Part shown: piece after piece, positions 9,847 to 20,250 of the stretch
Position numbering within the stretch: position 1 is the stretch's first letter
Layout: each line of letters starts with the position of its first letter
From: Arcobacter venerupis
Lineage (GTDB): Bacteria > Campylobacterota > Campylobacteria > Campylobacterales > Arcobacteraceae
Assembly: GCF_013201665.1 (NCBI RefSeq)
Contig: NZ_CP053840.1
Coordinates: 3,038,001-3,102,000, forward strand
Direction of reading: 5' to 3'
Length of the DNA: 64,000 bases
Position numbers and translations under genes: made by a program
The notes under the pieces: model-generated
Database searches by the model: none
What the model saw: the letters and a program-made list of their open reading frames with translations, nothing else
What the model was told of the DNA's origin: nothing

Positions 9847-9881
9847 ATACTAGATAAGAGTTCTCTTATCTAGTATTTTTA
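9847..9881 (+). terminator. Terminator after ccoG
   Basis: Perfect stem of 13-14 bp beginning ATACTAGATAAGA, with a GTTC apex, followed by TTTTT. It lies 5 bases after the ccoG stop and before the pyrG promoter region. Confidence 0.9.
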
Positions 9882-9963
9882 CCCTGCGCTTAACTTAACT
9901 ATCAACAAAACTTAGATACAATCGCGATTATATATTTATCAACTATTTTATGGAGTATTATTA

Positions 9964-11580
9964 ATGACAAAATTCATTTTTGTAACAGGTGGAGTTCTTA
10001 GTTCACTAGGAAAAGGTATAACTTCTGCTTCAATTGCAACAATATTAAAACAATCAGGCTTTAAAGTAAGTATGCTTAAAATCGACCCTTACTTAAATGT
10101 AGACCCAGGAACAATGAGTCCACTTGAGCATGGAGAAGTTTTTGTTACAGCAGATGGTGCTGAAACAGACTTAGATTTAGGAAACTATGAAAGATTTATT
10201 GATAAAACTCTAACTAAAAAAAATAGTTTTACCACAGGACAAGTTTACCAAAGTGTAATTAAAAGAGAAAGAGAAGGTGGTTACTTAGGTAAAACTATTC
10301 AAGTAATTCCTCACGTAGTTGATGAAATTAAAGAAAGAATCTATGCCGCAACTGATGATAATGATTTTTTAATTATTGAACTTGGTGGAACAGTAGGAGA
10401 CATTGAAGGTTTACCTTTTATGGAAGCAATTAGATCTATTAGACATGAACTTCCAAAAACAAACACTATGAATATTCACCTAAGTTTAATTCCATATATC
10501 AAAGCAGCTGGTGAGCTAAAAACAAAACCAACTCAACACTCGGTTCAAGAGTTAAGAAGAATCGGTATTACTCCTCATATGTTAGTTTGTAGAACAGAAA
10601 GAGAATTACCAAAAAATTTAAAAGATAAATTAGCATTAGCTTGTGATATTGATAGAAATGCAGTTATTGAAGCTGGTGATGCACAATCAATTTATCAAGT
10701 TCCATTGCATTTTATAAAAGAAGGAATTTTAACTCCTTTATCAGAGCATTTCAACATTAAAATCAAACCAAATATGGAAAAATGGGATACTTTAGTAAAA
10801 AATATTTTAGTTCCACAAAATGAAGTTACGATTGCATTTGTTGGAAAATATTTAGATTTAAAAGAATCATATAAATCACTAATTGAAGCTTTAATTCATG
10901 CAGGTGCTCACTTAAATACAAAAGTAAATATTCACTGGTGTGATAGTGAAAGAATTGAAGATGTTGGTGCATTTGATATTATTGGAAAATCTGATGCGAT
11001 ATTAGTTGCTGGTGGTTTTGGACACAGAGGTGTTGAAGGAAAATTAGCTGCTATTAAATATGCAAGAGAAAATAAAATCCCATACCTTGGAATTTGTCTT
11101 GGAATGCAATTAGCAATTCTTGAATTTGCAAAAAATGTATTAGGTATTGAAGATGCGAACTCTATAGAATTTGATCCAGATACTAAAAATCCATTAATTT
11201 ACCTAATTGATGAATTTATTGACCAAAGTGGAAATACTCAATTAAGAACTCATGAATCACCAATGGGTGGAACTATGAGACTAGGTGAATATCCGTTTGA
11301 ACCACTTAAAGGTTCAAAATTACAGAAAGCTTATGGAAATGAAGAAGTTTATCATGAAAGACATAGACATAGATATGAAGCTAATCCTAAATACAAAGAG
11401 CAATTAGAAGCTGCTGGTATGATTATTTCAGGTCAATCAAATGGTTTAATTGAAGCTGTTGAATTAAAAGATCATCCTTGGTTTGTTGGAGTTCAGTTTC
11501 ATCCTGAATTCACATCACATTTAGAGACACCAAATCCTATTATTTTAGAGTTTGTAAAACAAGCAACTAACAGAAAATAA
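9964..11580 (+). CDS. pyrG: CTP synthase
   Basis: CTP synthase makes CTP from UTP, ATP and glutamine. The N-terminal synthetase domain begins [14 protein letters not shown], the ATP-binding loop. The C-terminal class I glutamine amidotransferase domain has its nucleophile in GICLGMQ (C378), and the catalytic histidine-glutamate pair is in QFHPEF near the end. The 538-residue length is typical. The stop overlaps the recJ start as TAATG, so the two genes form an operon. A TACAAT -10-like element lies at 9917-9922. Confidence 0.98.
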   Translation: MTKFIFVTGGVLSSLGKGITSASIATILKQSGFKVSMLKIDPYLNVDPGTMSPLEHGEVFVTADGAETDLDLGNYERFIDKTLTKKNSFTTGQVYQSVIKREREGGYLGKTIQVIPHVVDEIKERIYAATDDNDFLIIELGGTVGDIEGLPFMEAIRSIRHELPKTNTMNIHLSLIPYIKAAGELKTKPTQHSVQELRRIGITPHMLVCRTERELPKNLKDKLALACDIDRNAVIEAGDAQSIYQVPLHFIKEGILTPLSEHFNIKIKPNMEKWDTLVKNILVPQNEVTIAFVGKYLDLKESYKSLIEALIHAGAHLNTKVNIHWCDSERIEDVGAFDIIGKSDAILVAGGFGHRGVEGKLAAIKYARENKIPYLGICLGMQLAILEFAKNVLGIEDANSIEFDPDTKNPLIYLIDEFIDQSGNTQLRTHESPMGGTMRLGEYPFEPLKGSKLQKAYGNEEVYHERHRHRYEANPKYKEQLEAAGMIISGQSNGLIEAVELKDHPWFVGVQFHPEFTSHLETPNPIILEFVKQATNRK

Positions 11581-13145
11581 TGTCTAAGATTACAAAAAGT
11601 AGACTTTTTGAACTACTATCTGCGAGACACTTGAATAACCCTTATTCAAGACTTGCAGACCTTCCCTCTCCTGAAAAATTTAAAGATATTGATATTGCTT
11701 GCAAAAGAATAAGAAAAGCAATTTTAGAAAAAGAGACTATTACAATTGTAGGTGACTACGATGTTGATGGTGTTGTTTCAACATCAATAATGTTGGATTT
11801 TTTTAATACTATAAATGTAAAAGTAAATCATATCATTCCAAATAGATTTGAACATGGTTATGGCTTATCAACAAAAATTGTTGATTTAATAGATGAAGGT
11901 TTAGTAATTACTGTTGATAATGGAATTTCTGCATATGAAGCTTCTGTTAAATTAAAAGAAAAAAATATTGATTTAATAATCACTGATCATCATACAGTAG
12001 GAGCAAAAATTCCAATAGCACTAGCAATTATAAATCCAAAACAAAAAGATTGTAACTTTGAATTCAAAGATATTTGTGGTGCTCAGGTTGCTTGGTATTT
12101 ATGTGCTGCAATTAAAAAAGAGATGAACCTTGATGTAAATATGTCAAACTTCCTTGATTTGCTTTGTGTGGCAATTATTGCTGATATTATGCCTATGACT
12201 GCACTTAATTACACTATTGTTAAACAAGGTCTTAAAAAAATAAAAACCTCATCAAGGGAAGCATTTAAGAAATTAAATGAAATTATGTCAAAAGAGATTT
12301 TTGTATCTGATGATGTTGGATTTTTTATTGCTCCAAAATTAAATAGTGCAGGAAGGATGGATGATGCAAGTGTTGCATTATCATTTCTACTTTCAAAGGA
12401 TTCTTTCTCAGCAAATGAATCTTTATCTCTATTAGATGACCTAAATAATTTTAGAAAAACCCTTCAAGAAGAGATTTCAAAAAAAGCTGAAGCAAAAACT
12501 GATAAAAAAGATAATGCTGTTATTGTTTGGGGTGAAAACTGGCATGAAGGTGTAATTGGAATTGTGGCTTCGAAACTATCAAATTTACATAAAAAACCAG
12601 CTTTTATCTTCTCTATTCATGAAGGAATTGCAAAAGGAAGTGCTAGAGCAAATGCTAATATCAACCTCTATGATGTTATCACTAAAGCAGCTCATCTATT
12701 ACTAGGTTATGGTGGGCATAAAAATGCTGCAGGACTATCTTTAAAAGAAGAGAACCTTGAAGAGTTCAAAACTATAATAAATCAAGAATTAGAGAGTTTT
12801 AAAGAAGATCTACATATAGAACCTATTACCTTAGGTGAACTTGACGTTTCAAGTGTAGACTTAGAATTTTTATCTATTATTGAACAATTTGAACCTTATG
12901 GTTTAGAAAATCATAGACCTATTTTTAAAATTTCTAATACGTCTTTAGTAAAATATGATTTAATTGGCCGTGATAAAAATCATTTAAAATTAACACTAAA
13001 TAGTGATGGTGCGATATTTGAAGCTTTAAAATTTAATGATTCGAATATTAATTTATCTAAAAATTTAGATTTGATTGTGTCAGTTAGTAAAAACGAGTTT
13101 AGAGGAGAAGTTACTCCTCAATTTTTAATTCAAGATATTTTATAA
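11580..13145 (+). CDS. recJ: Single-stranded-DNA-specific exonuclease RecJ
   Basis: RecJ is a 5'-3' single-strand exonuclease used in recombination and mismatch repair. The DHH-family motifs are present: GDYDVDG at residues 58-64, DNGIS and the DHH triplet near 135, and the DHHA1 motif GGHKNAAG at about 380. At 521 residues it is shorter than E. coli RecJ, which fits Campylobacterota homologues. The ATG overlaps the pyrG stop by one base, implying coupled translation. It converges with the FlgO-like gene pair. Confidence 0.93.
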   Translation: MSKITKSRLFELLSARHLNNPYSRLADLPSPEKFKDIDIACKRIRKAILEKETITIVGDYDVDGVVSTSIMLDFFNTINVKVNHIIPNRFEHGYGLSTKIVDLIDEGLVITVDNGISAYEASVKLKEKNIDLIITDHHTVGAKIPIALAIINPKQKDCNFEFKDICGAQVAWYLCAAIKKEMNLDVNMSNFLDLLCVAIIADIMPMTALNYTIVKQGLKKIKTSSREAFKKLNEIMSKEIFVSDDVGFFIAPKLNSAGRMDDASVALSFLLSKDSFSANESLSLLDDLNNFRKTLQEEISKKAEAKTDKKDNAVIVWGENWHEGVIGIVASKLSNLHKKPAFIFSIHEGIAKGSARANANINLYDVITKAAHLLLGYGGHKNAAGLSLKEENLEEFKTIINQELESFKEDLHIEPITLGELDVSSVDLEFLSIIEQFEPYGLENHRPIFKISNTSLVKYDLIGRDKNHLKLTLNSDGAIFEALKFNDSNINLSKNLDLIVSVSKNEFRGEVTPQFLIQDIL

Positions 13146-13150
13146 AAGAA

Positions 13151-13759
13151 TTATAACACCATACGAGGACGATAATAAACAGGTTCTTTAAGTTGTTCCT
13201 CTTGTGTTTTTTGTTGAATACCTTCTAATTCTAAAATTTCAGTGTCTATATCTGTTCTTTCATAAGAAGAAGACAAAATATTTCCATTTCTAATATCAAT
13301 CAATTTTATAAATACATTTAAACTTCTACTTGTGATTGAGTATGTTCCAACAACAGCATATTTCTCTTTTGAAAGCTTATCAGAAATTATATTATCTTTG
13401 TTTCTTGTTAGCAAATTAAATCCACTTTTTCCAAACTCAAACTCTTTTCCTAATTCAATCTCTCTTACAATTATATTTTGAGAAACTAAACTATCTTTTA
13501 GCATACTAGAAAGTAAAAATCCTAATTGAGATTTATTCCTTAACTTATCAAGATTAACAAAATCAGATACTAAAACTACATCTGTTGGGGCTAGATTCTT
13601 TTTGATTTTACTTGCTGATTCAGATACAAGTTTTGATACTAAAGAGTGGAAATTATTTGTTCCATTAATTGGATTTTTATAAGAACAAGAACTAAGAAAA
13701 AATACTAAGAAAATTGGAATAAAAATATATTTCAATTTTCCTAAATAATTAAATACCAT
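13151..13759 (-). CDS. FlgO-like outer-membrane lipoprotein (second of pair)
   Basis: This 202-residue lipoprotein has an N-terminal hydrophobic segment ending in a lipobox (LSSC, Cys about 25). The rest resembles the FlgO family: VVLVSDFVNLD, SSMLKDSL and a YAVVGTYSIT segment align by eye with the upstream neighbour. FlgO is an outer-membrane protein needed for stable flagellar attachment in Vibrio; the role here is inferred from family membership. The gene starts 4 bases after the upstream paralogue ends. The true start could be a few codons downstream. Confidence 0.72.
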   Translation of the reverse strand: MVFNYLGKLKYIFIPIFLVFFLSSCSYKNPINGTNNFHSLVSKLVSESASKIKKNLAPTDVVLVSDFVNLDKLRNKSQLGFLLSSMLKDSLVSQNIIVREIELGKEFEFGKSGFNLLTRNKDNIISDKLSKEKYAVVGTYSITSRSLNVFIKLIDIRNGNILSSSYERTDIDTEILELEGIQQKTQEEQLKEPVYYRPRMVL

Positions 13760-13763
13760 TTAC

Positions 13764-14408
13764 TTATCGTTCTTTTACAATATTAATAGTTCTAGCAGGA
13801 GCACAATCTTTAAAAATTATACAATCATTTGCAATACCATGTTCATAAGTAGCTCTTGCACTTGTAATGATTTTACCAGTAATATTATCTATTACTCTAG
13901 CATTTAACATTATTTTACCTAGCAATCTTGAATAAGTTCCAACTACAACATAAGTATTAGGTATTCTGCTTTTTAGTTCATGGGGTTTTCTTGAAATAAA
14001 ATATTCACCTTCATCATTTATTGAAATAGCCATTTGTCCTCTAAATTCAGTAATATCAAAACCTCTATTTGAAAGTTCATTAATTAAACTTTCACTTACA
14101 ATTCTTCCAAATTCAGTAGTTTTTTTAAACTCATCAAGTCTAACAAAAGATGTGATTAATACAGGTTTGTTTGTATCCATTTTTTTGTTTAATAACATTT
14201 GAGTTGCTAAAGATGCGATTGTTGATTCTAATGTATTTTGAGTTGTTACATTTTTTTGCATATCAGCCGCAACTGCAAGTTGTTGTTTGTTATCTTGTAC
14301 TTTATTATATTCTTTTGTAATAGGATCACTTCTAGTAACTGTACATCCCGTTACAAAAATTAAAAATGTACCTACCAATAAACTCGACTTAAGAATACTT
14401 TCAAACAT
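13764..14408 (-). CDS. FlgO-like outer-membrane lipoprotein (first of pair)
   Basis: This 214-residue lipoprotein has the lipobox FVTGC (Cys about 22). The FlgO-type core follows: KPVLITSFVRLDEF, FGRIVSESLINEL, then NTYVVVGTYSRL and a beta-rich end. It is paralogous to the next gene, with which it forms a two-gene leftward operon. No flgT, flgP or other flagellar gene is adjacent, so the flagellar link is from family knowledge only. Four extra cysteines include a CIIFKDC cluster near the C-terminus, which is not shared with the paralogue. Confidence 0.78.
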   Translation of the reverse strand: MFESILKSSLLVGTFLIFVTGCTVTRSDPITKEYNKVQDNKQQLAVAADMQKNVTTQNTLESTIASLATQMLLNKKMDTNKPVLITSFVRLDEFKKTTEFGRIVSESLINELSNRGFDITEFRGQMAISINDEGEYFISRKPHELKSRIPNTYVVVGTYSRLLGKIMLNARVIDNITGKIITSARATYEHGIANDCIIFKDCAPARTINIVKER

Positions 14409-14570
14409 TAAAAACCCCTTTTCATAATTGCTTAAATTCTATTTAAAGTTAGCTTAGATATTCTTGAATGATAATTTACTACTTTAAAAGTAATATTATA
14501 TCCTATATTACAAGGCTTTTGTTTTAAATTATCGTAATATATAATCAATTAAAAAGAATAAGGAAATTTT

Positions 14571-15122
14571 ATGTCAAATATTATAATACCCATATCAAAT
14601 GGATTCGAGGAAATTGAAGCAATAACGATTATTGACGTATGTAGACGGGCAAATATAAAAGTTACTATTGCAGGTGTTGAAAATATAGAAACAATAGGTG
14701 CACATGGAATAAAAATAATTTCAGATGCAAAAATAGAAAATATCAATTGTGATGATTTTGATATGATAGTTTTGCCAGGTGGACTTCCTAATGCTTTCAC
14801 ACTTGCTGATAATGAAAAAGTTCAATCTTTATTAAAAGAATTTAAAGAAAAAAAGAAAAAAATTGGAGCTATATGTGCTGCTCCGTATGCTTTGCACAAA
14901 GCAGACGTATTAAATGAAAATTTTACGTGTTATCCATCTTTTGAAGAAAAAATTAGACTTTCTGGTTACCATGAGAATGATGCAGTTGTAATAGATAATG
15001 ATGTGATTACATCAAGAGGTCCAGCAACTGCGATGATTTTTGCCTTAGAAATTGTAAGTATTCTTTGTGATGAAGAAGTTTATGAGAGTGTTAAAGAAGG
15101 TTTATTAGCAAAGGATTATTAA
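14571..15122 (+). CDS. DJ-1/PfpI family protein (YajL/ThiJ-like)
   Basis: This 183-residue protein is of the DJ-1 superfamily. The reactive cysteine sits in the nucleophile elbow GAICAAPYALH (C102), and the partner glutamate is near residue 14 (GFEEIEA). The GPATAM motif near the C-terminus is also typical. Reported activities in the family are glyoxalase III/deglycase and redox chaperone; which applies here cannot be told. AAGGAAATTTT precedes the ATG. It opens a co-directional run reaching surE and the small gene at 21046. Confidence 0.9.
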   Translation: MSNIIIPISNGFEEIEAITIIDVCRRANIKVTIAGVENIETIGAHGIKIISDAKIENINCDDFDMIVLPGGLPNAFTLADNEKVQSLLKEFKEKKKKIGAICAAPYALHKADVLNENFTCYPSFEEKIRLSGYHENDAVVIDNDVITSRGPATAMIFALEIVSILCDEEVYESVKEGLLAKDY

Positions 15123-15166
15123 AAAATTGTCATTCAATTGTAATCAAAAAGATTTAGAATGCTTGG

Positions 15167-15931
15167 ATGAAATACAAAAGCATTTTTATATCAGATGTAC
15201 ATTTAGGTACTCGCTTCTCAAAGGCAAAAGTTCTTCTTAATTTTTTAAAACATAATAACTGTGAACAACTATTTTTAGTGGGAGATATTATTGATGGCTG
15301 GGCTATAAAAAGAAAATTAGTCTGGCCACAAGCCCATTCAGATGTTATTCAAAGAATTCTAAAAAAAGCTAGAAAAGGTACAAAAGTTACTTTTATTACT
15401 GGTAACCATGATGAATTTTTAAGACCTTTTGTTCCTTTACTTTTAGGAAACTCTTTAAATATTGCAAATGATTTAGAATACATAGGAATTAATGGGAAAA
15501 AATATTATATTACCCATGGAGATTTTTTTGATTCTATTACTATGACAAAAAAATGGTTAGCGGTTTTAGGTGATTATGGTTATGACTTACTTTTACATCT
15601 AAATGCTTTATTAAATTTTATTAGAAAATACATAGGTATAAAAAAATATTGGTCATTATCAAAATATATAAAAGATAGTGTAAAATCTTCTGTTTCATTT
15701 ATCAATGACTTTGAAACTGTTTTATCAAATCATGCAAAAAACAAAGGCTACGATGGTATCATTTGTGGACACATTCATAAAGCAGAAATAAGAGATATTG
15801 AAAAAATTGAATATTTAAACTGTGGAGATTGGGTTGAGTCTTGTACTGCAATTGTAGAAACATTTGAGGGAGAATTTTTGATAATTAATTGGTTAGATAA
15901 AGAAATGACACATGAAAATAAAGACAAATAA
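15167..15931 (+). CDS. UDP-2,3-diacylglucosamine diphosphatase-like metallophosphatase
   Basis: This 254-residue calcineurin-type phosphoesterase belongs to the LpxH/LpxH2-like group. The metal ligands are laid out as DVHLG (D10, H12), LVGDIIDGW, GNHDEF, THGDFFD and GHIHKAE. The family removes UMP from UDP-2,3-diacylglucosamine in lipid A synthesis. The LpxH-like subgroup is less certain than true LpxH, and other small phosphoester substrates are possible. The 3' end overlaps the patatin gene by 20 bases, so the two are co-transcribed. Confidence 0.78.
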   Translation: MKYKSIFISDVHLGTRFSKAKVLLNFLKHNNCEQLFLVGDIIDGWAIKRKLVWPQAHSDVIQRILKKARKGTKVTFITGNHDEFLRPFVPLLLGNSLNIANDLEYIGINGKKYYITHGDFFDSITMTKKWLAVLGDYGYDLLLHLNALLNFIRKYIGIKKYWSLSKYIKDSVKSSVSFINDFETVLSNHAKNKGYDGIICGHIHKAEIRDIEKIEYLNCGDWVESCTAIVETFEGEFLIINWLDKEMTHENKDK

Positions 15932-16679
15932 TCTAGCTCTTACCCTTGGTGGTGGAGCTGCTCGTGGTGCTTTTCATTTAGGAGTATTAGATTTTTGTGA
16001 AGAACATAAAATAGAAATTCAAGCGTATAGTGGCTCATCCATTGGAGCAATAATTAGTGCTTCCCACGCTAGTGGAATAAGTGCAAAAGAACAATTAAAA
16101 ATATTCTCTTCAAAAGATGTTAGACAAACTTTAAAATTCAACTATTTTAGAAATGGTTTATTAAAAATTGATCAATCAAATAAAATCATAAAAGAGCTTC
16201 TTCCCATTGAAAGACTAGAAAATATTCCAAAACCTGTTTGGGTAAATGCTTATGATTTAAAGAAAAAAGAACTTCATAGCTTTAATAGCGGTGATACTGT
16301 AACTTTATGTATGGCATCAAGTGCCTTAGTTCCAATATTCAAGCCAATTTCTTATGAGGGAATGTATTTAATTGATGGTGGTTTATTTGATAATATTCCA
16401 ATAAAACCCCTAGAAAATAAAGGTTACGACATATATACAATTGATTTATTTGCAAAAAATAGTGAAATTAAAAACAAAAAATATAATCCACTAAAAAATA
16501 TAAAAAAATCACTTTTTAAACAACTCCATTCAAACCACAAATATTCTACAGAAAATACAAACTATTATTTAGGTAGTCCTCATATAAGAAATTTTTCTTT
16601 ATTTACATTTACTCAAATGGAAGAGTGCTTTAAATTAGGTATTAAAGAGGCTCAAAAACATTTTTTAGATATACTATAA
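15912..16679 (+). CDS. Patatin-like phospholipase (RssA-type)
   Basis: This 255-residue cytoplasmic patatin has the oxyanion-hole motif GGGAARG (residues 13-19). The nucleophile elbow is GSSIG (S43), and the catalytic aspartate is in DGGLFDN (D155). That gives the complete Ser-Asp dyad. It probably acts as a phospholipase or acyl hydrolase on membrane lipid. It overlaps a lipid A-related phosphatase gene, which suggests a role in lipid turnover, but the substrate is unknown. Confidence 0.88.
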   Translation: MKIKTNNLALTLGGGAARGAFHLGVLDFCEEHKIEIQAYSGSSIGAIISASHASGISAKEQLKIFSSKDVRQTLKFNYFRNGLLKIDQSNKIIKELLPIERLENIPKPVWVNAYDLKKKELHSFNSGDTVTLCMASSALVPIFKPISYEGMYLIDGGLFDNIPIKPLENKGYDIYTIDLFAKNSEIKNKKYNPLKNIKKSLFKQLHSNHKYSTENTNYYLGSPHIRNFSLFTFTQMEECFKLGIKEAQKHFLDIL

Positions 16680-16704
16680 ATAAAAAACTAAAAAGATTTA
16701 TATT

Positions 16705-19700
16705 ATGTCTGATACACCAAAATTTACCCATCTACATTTACATACAGAATATTCTCTACTTGATGGTGCAAATAAAATAAAACCCCTTGCAAAAAAAGTA
16801 AAAAAAATGGGAATGACTAGCGTTGCTATGACTGACCATGGAAATATGTTTGGAGCAATTGATTTTTATAATGCCATGAGAGCTGAGGGAATTAAACCAA
16901 TCATTGGAATGGAAGCTTATATTCACAATAGTGAAGATATAGGTGATAAAACAAATAGACAAAGATTTCACCTTTGTTTATATGCAAAAAATGATGTTGG
17001 TTACAAAAATCTAATGTTCTTAAGTTCTCAAGCTTATATGTTCGGGTTTTATTATTATCCTCGAATTAACAAACAACTTTTAAGAGACAATTCAGAAGGA
17101 TTAGTTTGCTCAGCTGCTTGTTTGCAAGGTGAAGTAAACTGGCATTTAAATACCCAAAGTGAAAGAAACGTAAAAAATGGTGCAAAAGGATATGAAGAAG
17201 CAAAAAGAATTGCTTTAGAATATAAAGAGATTTTTGGTGAAGATTTTTATTTAGAGATTATGAGACATGGAATTGGAGACCAACATTTTGTTGATGACCA
17301 AATTTTAAGAATTTCAAAAGAGACAGGAATAAAAGTAGTTGCCACAAATGACACTCACTATTTAGAGCAAAAAGATGCCGATGCTCACGAAGCATTTATG
17401 TGTATTGCAATGAATAAACTTTATGATGACCCAAAAAGATTAAGACATAGTGTTCATGAATTTTATTTAAAATCTCCAGAACAAATAGCAAAACTATATG
17501 CTGATATTCCAGAAGCCCTTGAAGCCACTCAAGAAATAGCTGATAAATGTAATTTAGAGATAAAACTAGGAAACCCTACTCCTCCAAATTTTAAATTTAC
17601 AAGACAAAAATCTGAAGAAGCTAATCTAAATTTACCAGAGCCTGAACTTGAATATTCCCTAGAAAATGACAAAATCTTATTTATACATGAGTGTAGAAAA
17701 GGTCTTGAAGATAGATTAGTAATAGTCCCTCATGAAAGACATCAAGAGTATAGAGATAGACTTGAAGTAGAAATTGAAATCATAAATAATATGAAATTCC
17801 CAGGATATATGCTTATTGTTTGGGATTTCGTAATTGTTGCAAAAAGAATGGGAATTCCAGTAGGTCCAGGACGGGGATCAGCTGCTGGAAGTTTAGTTGC
17901 TTTTTCTTTAAAAATCACAGATATTGACCCTATTCCTTATGGTTTACTTTTTGAAAGATTTCTAAATCCTGAGAGAATTTCAATGCCCGATATTGATATG
18001 GACTTTTGTCAAGCAAGACGGGGTGAAATTATTGATTATGTTGTTCAACAATATGGTCGAGCAAACGTTGCACAAATTATTACCTTTGGTAAACTTCTTG
18101 CAAAAGGGGTAATTAGAGATGTTGCAAGGGTTCTTGATATGCCCTATGCAAGAGCTGATGCAATGGCAAAACTAATTCCCGATGAATTAGGAATAAATCT
18201 AACAAGTTCTTATGAAAAAGAACCAAAAATCAAAGAGCTTTGTGATGCAGATCCACAAGCAGCAAGGGTTTGGGAATATGCTTTAGCGTTAGAGGGATTA
18301 AATAGAAATGCCGGAACTCACGCAGCTGGAGTTGTTATTTCAAATGAGCCTTTATGGAAAAAAACTCCTCTTTTTAAACCCTCAGGACTTGATACACTAG
18401 CTACTCAATATAATGGAAAATATGTAGAAGATGTGGATTTAATTAAATTCGACTTTTTGGGTTTAAAAACCCTAACAGTTATTGAAGAAGCAAATAAATT
18501 AATTGAACAAAGACATGGTAAAAGAGTAGATTTTCTTACTGTAGATGTAAACGATAAAGGTGTTTATGATTTAATCCAAACTGGAAATACAATCGGATTA
18601 TTTCAAATTGAGTCCGATGGTATGCAAGATTTATGTAAAAGATTAAAACCATCAAATTTTGAGGATATTATCGCCGTTCTTGCATTATATAGACCAGGTC
18701 CAATGGAATCTGGAATGCTCGATGACTTTATTGATAGAAAACATGGTCGAGCGCAGATTAATTACTTTTACGATGAATTTGACGCACCTCTTCGACCAAT
18801 TCTTGAAACAACTTATGGAGTTATCGTTTACCAAGAGCAAGTTATGCAAATCGTACAATCTATTGGTGGGTTCAGTCTTGGTGGTGCCGATTTAGTAAGA
18901 CGGGCAATGGGTAAAAAAATTAAAGAAGAGATGGACAGACTAAAAGGCGAATTTGCAATTGGTGGAGTTAAAAAAGGTTTCGTAAAAGAACATTGTGAAG
19001 AGCTATTCGACCTGATTGTAAAATTTGCTGGATATGGATTTAATAAATCTCACTCAGCAGCTTATGCTCTTGTAACATTTTATACATCTTATTTAAAAAA
19101 ATATTATGCCTCAGAATTTATGGCAGCACTTTTAACCCTAGAAAAAGACAATACGGATAAAGTTGTTAAATACGTCGATGAAGTTAAAAGATTAGGACTT
19201 GATTTATTTCCACCTGATATTAATAAATCAGATTTAGTGTTTTCTGCTAAAAAAATCGAGGGAGAAGAAGTTGTAATGTTTGGAATGGGTGCCATAAAAG
19301 GTGCCGGAGATGTTGCAATTAACTCTATTTTAAAAGCTAGAAATGAAGGTGGATTATTTACAGATTTACCAGATTTTATCTCACGAATTGATGGAAGTAA
19401 AGTAAATAAAAGAGTAATTGAATCTTTAACAAAAGCAGGTGCATTTGATGGTTTTGGATATTCAAGACAAGCCCTTCTTAATCAAATAGAAAAAATCGTT
19501 GAAACAGTTGGAAAAGCAGCACTTGCTAAAAAAATGGCAACTGGTTCTTTATTTGGTGATAGTGATGAACTTACAAAAATTGATATTGAACTTGAACATC
19601 TTCCCGAATTTGAAGCAAAAGAGATTCTTGAACTTGAAAAAGCATCTTTAGGTTTTTATGTTTCTGGACATCCACTTGATGAATATAGAGAACAAATTGA

Positions 19701-20250
19701 TAAAATCAATTATACACTCTCTTCTCAAATTGATGAACTTGAAGATGGGAGTCAGGCTTTATTTGTTGGAAAAATTGAAAATATCACGGAAAGAATTTCC
19801 AAAAAAGGTAATAAATTTGGAATTGCAACAATTATGGATTTCCATGGAAATATTGAACTTATGCTTTTTGAAGATAGATTAAAAGAATTAAAAGAAGATT
19901 ATAATCTAAATGAACCAATTGCATTTAAAGTAAAAATATCAAAAGATGATAATTTTACAAGAATGAATATTTTAAAAATTGAAAGCATAAAAGATGCAAA
20001 AAATGAAAAATTAAAAACTAAACCAAAAGAAATTATTGAACCACCAATAACTATTGCAATTCCTTTTTCAAATGATGAAAATTTAATGTACAAACTATTT
20101 GATATTGTGGCAAATAATCAAGGTAAAAGAGAACTAAAACTTTTAATTAAGTCAAAACTTGCAGATTTAGAATTGGAAACTGGTTTTAAAGTAACTTCTC
20201 AAGTGGAAAACTTAATACACCAAATTGAAGGAGTTTATATAGTAGCATGA
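16705..20250 (+). CDS. dnaE: DNA polymerase III alpha subunit
   Basis: This is the replicative polymerase catalytic subunit, 1181 residues. The N-terminal PHP domain begins FTHLHLHTEYSLLDGA. The palm carries the catalytic acidic motif PDIDMDF near residues 429-435. The tandem HhH region and the OB-fold domain (FVGKIENITERISKKG, about residue 1010) follow. The length matches the family. The last four bases overlap surE as ATGA. The gap after the patatin gene is 25 bases. Confidence 0.98.
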   Translation: MSDTPKFTHLHLHTEYSLLDGANKIKPLAKKVKKMGMTSVAMTDHGNMFGAIDFYNAMRAEGIKPIIGMEAYIHNSEDIGDKTNRQRFHLCLYAKNDVGYKNLMFLSSQAYMFGFYYYPRINKQLLRDNSEGLVCSAACLQGEVNWHLNTQSERNVKNGAKGYEEAKRIALEYKEIFGEDFYLEIMRHGIGDQHFVDDQILRISKETGIKVVATNDTHYLEQKDADAHEAFMCIAMNKLYDDPKRLRHSVHEFYLKSPEQIAKLYADIPEALEATQEIADKCNLEIKLGNPTPPNFKFTRQKSEEANLNLPEPELEYSLENDKILFIHECRKGLEDRLVIVPHERHQEYRDRLEVEIEIINNMKFPGYMLIVWDFVIVAKRMGIPVGPGRGSAAGSLVAFSLKITDIDPIPYGLLFERFLNPERISMPDIDMDFCQARRGEIIDYVVQQYGRANVAQIITFGKLLAKGVIRDVARVLDMPYARADAMAKLIPDELGINLTSSYEKEPKIKELCDADPQAARVWEYALALEGLNRNAGTHAAGVVISNEPLWKKTPLFKPSGLDTLATQYNGKYVEDVDLIKFDFLGLKTLTVIEEANKLIEQRHGKRVDFLTVDVNDKGVYDLIQTGNTIGLFQIESDGMQDLCKRLKPSNFEDIIAVLALYRPGPMESGMLDDFIDRKHGRAQINYFYDEFDAPLRPILETTYGVIVYQEQVMQIVQSIGGFSLGGADLVRRAMGKKIKEEMDRLKGEFAIGGVKKGFVKEHCEELFDLIVKFAGYGFNKSHSAAYALVTFYTSYLKKYYASEFMAALLTLEKDNTDKVVKYVDEVKRLGLDLFPPDINKSDLVFSAKKIEGEEVVMFGMGAIKGAGDVAINSILKARNEGGLFTDLPDFISRIDGSKVNKRVIESLTKAGAFDGFGYSRQALLNQIEKIVETVGKAALAKKMATGSLFGDSDELTKIDIELEHLPEFEAKEILELEKASLGFYVSGHPLDEYREQIDKINYTLSSQIDELEDGSQALFVGKIENITERISKKGNKFGIATIMDFHGNIELMLFEDRLKELKEDYNLNEPIAFKVKISKDDNFTRMNILKIESIKDAKNEKLKTKPKEIIEPPITIAIPFSNDENLMYKLFDIVANNQGKRELKLLIKSKLADLELETGFKVTSQVENLIHQIEGVYIVA

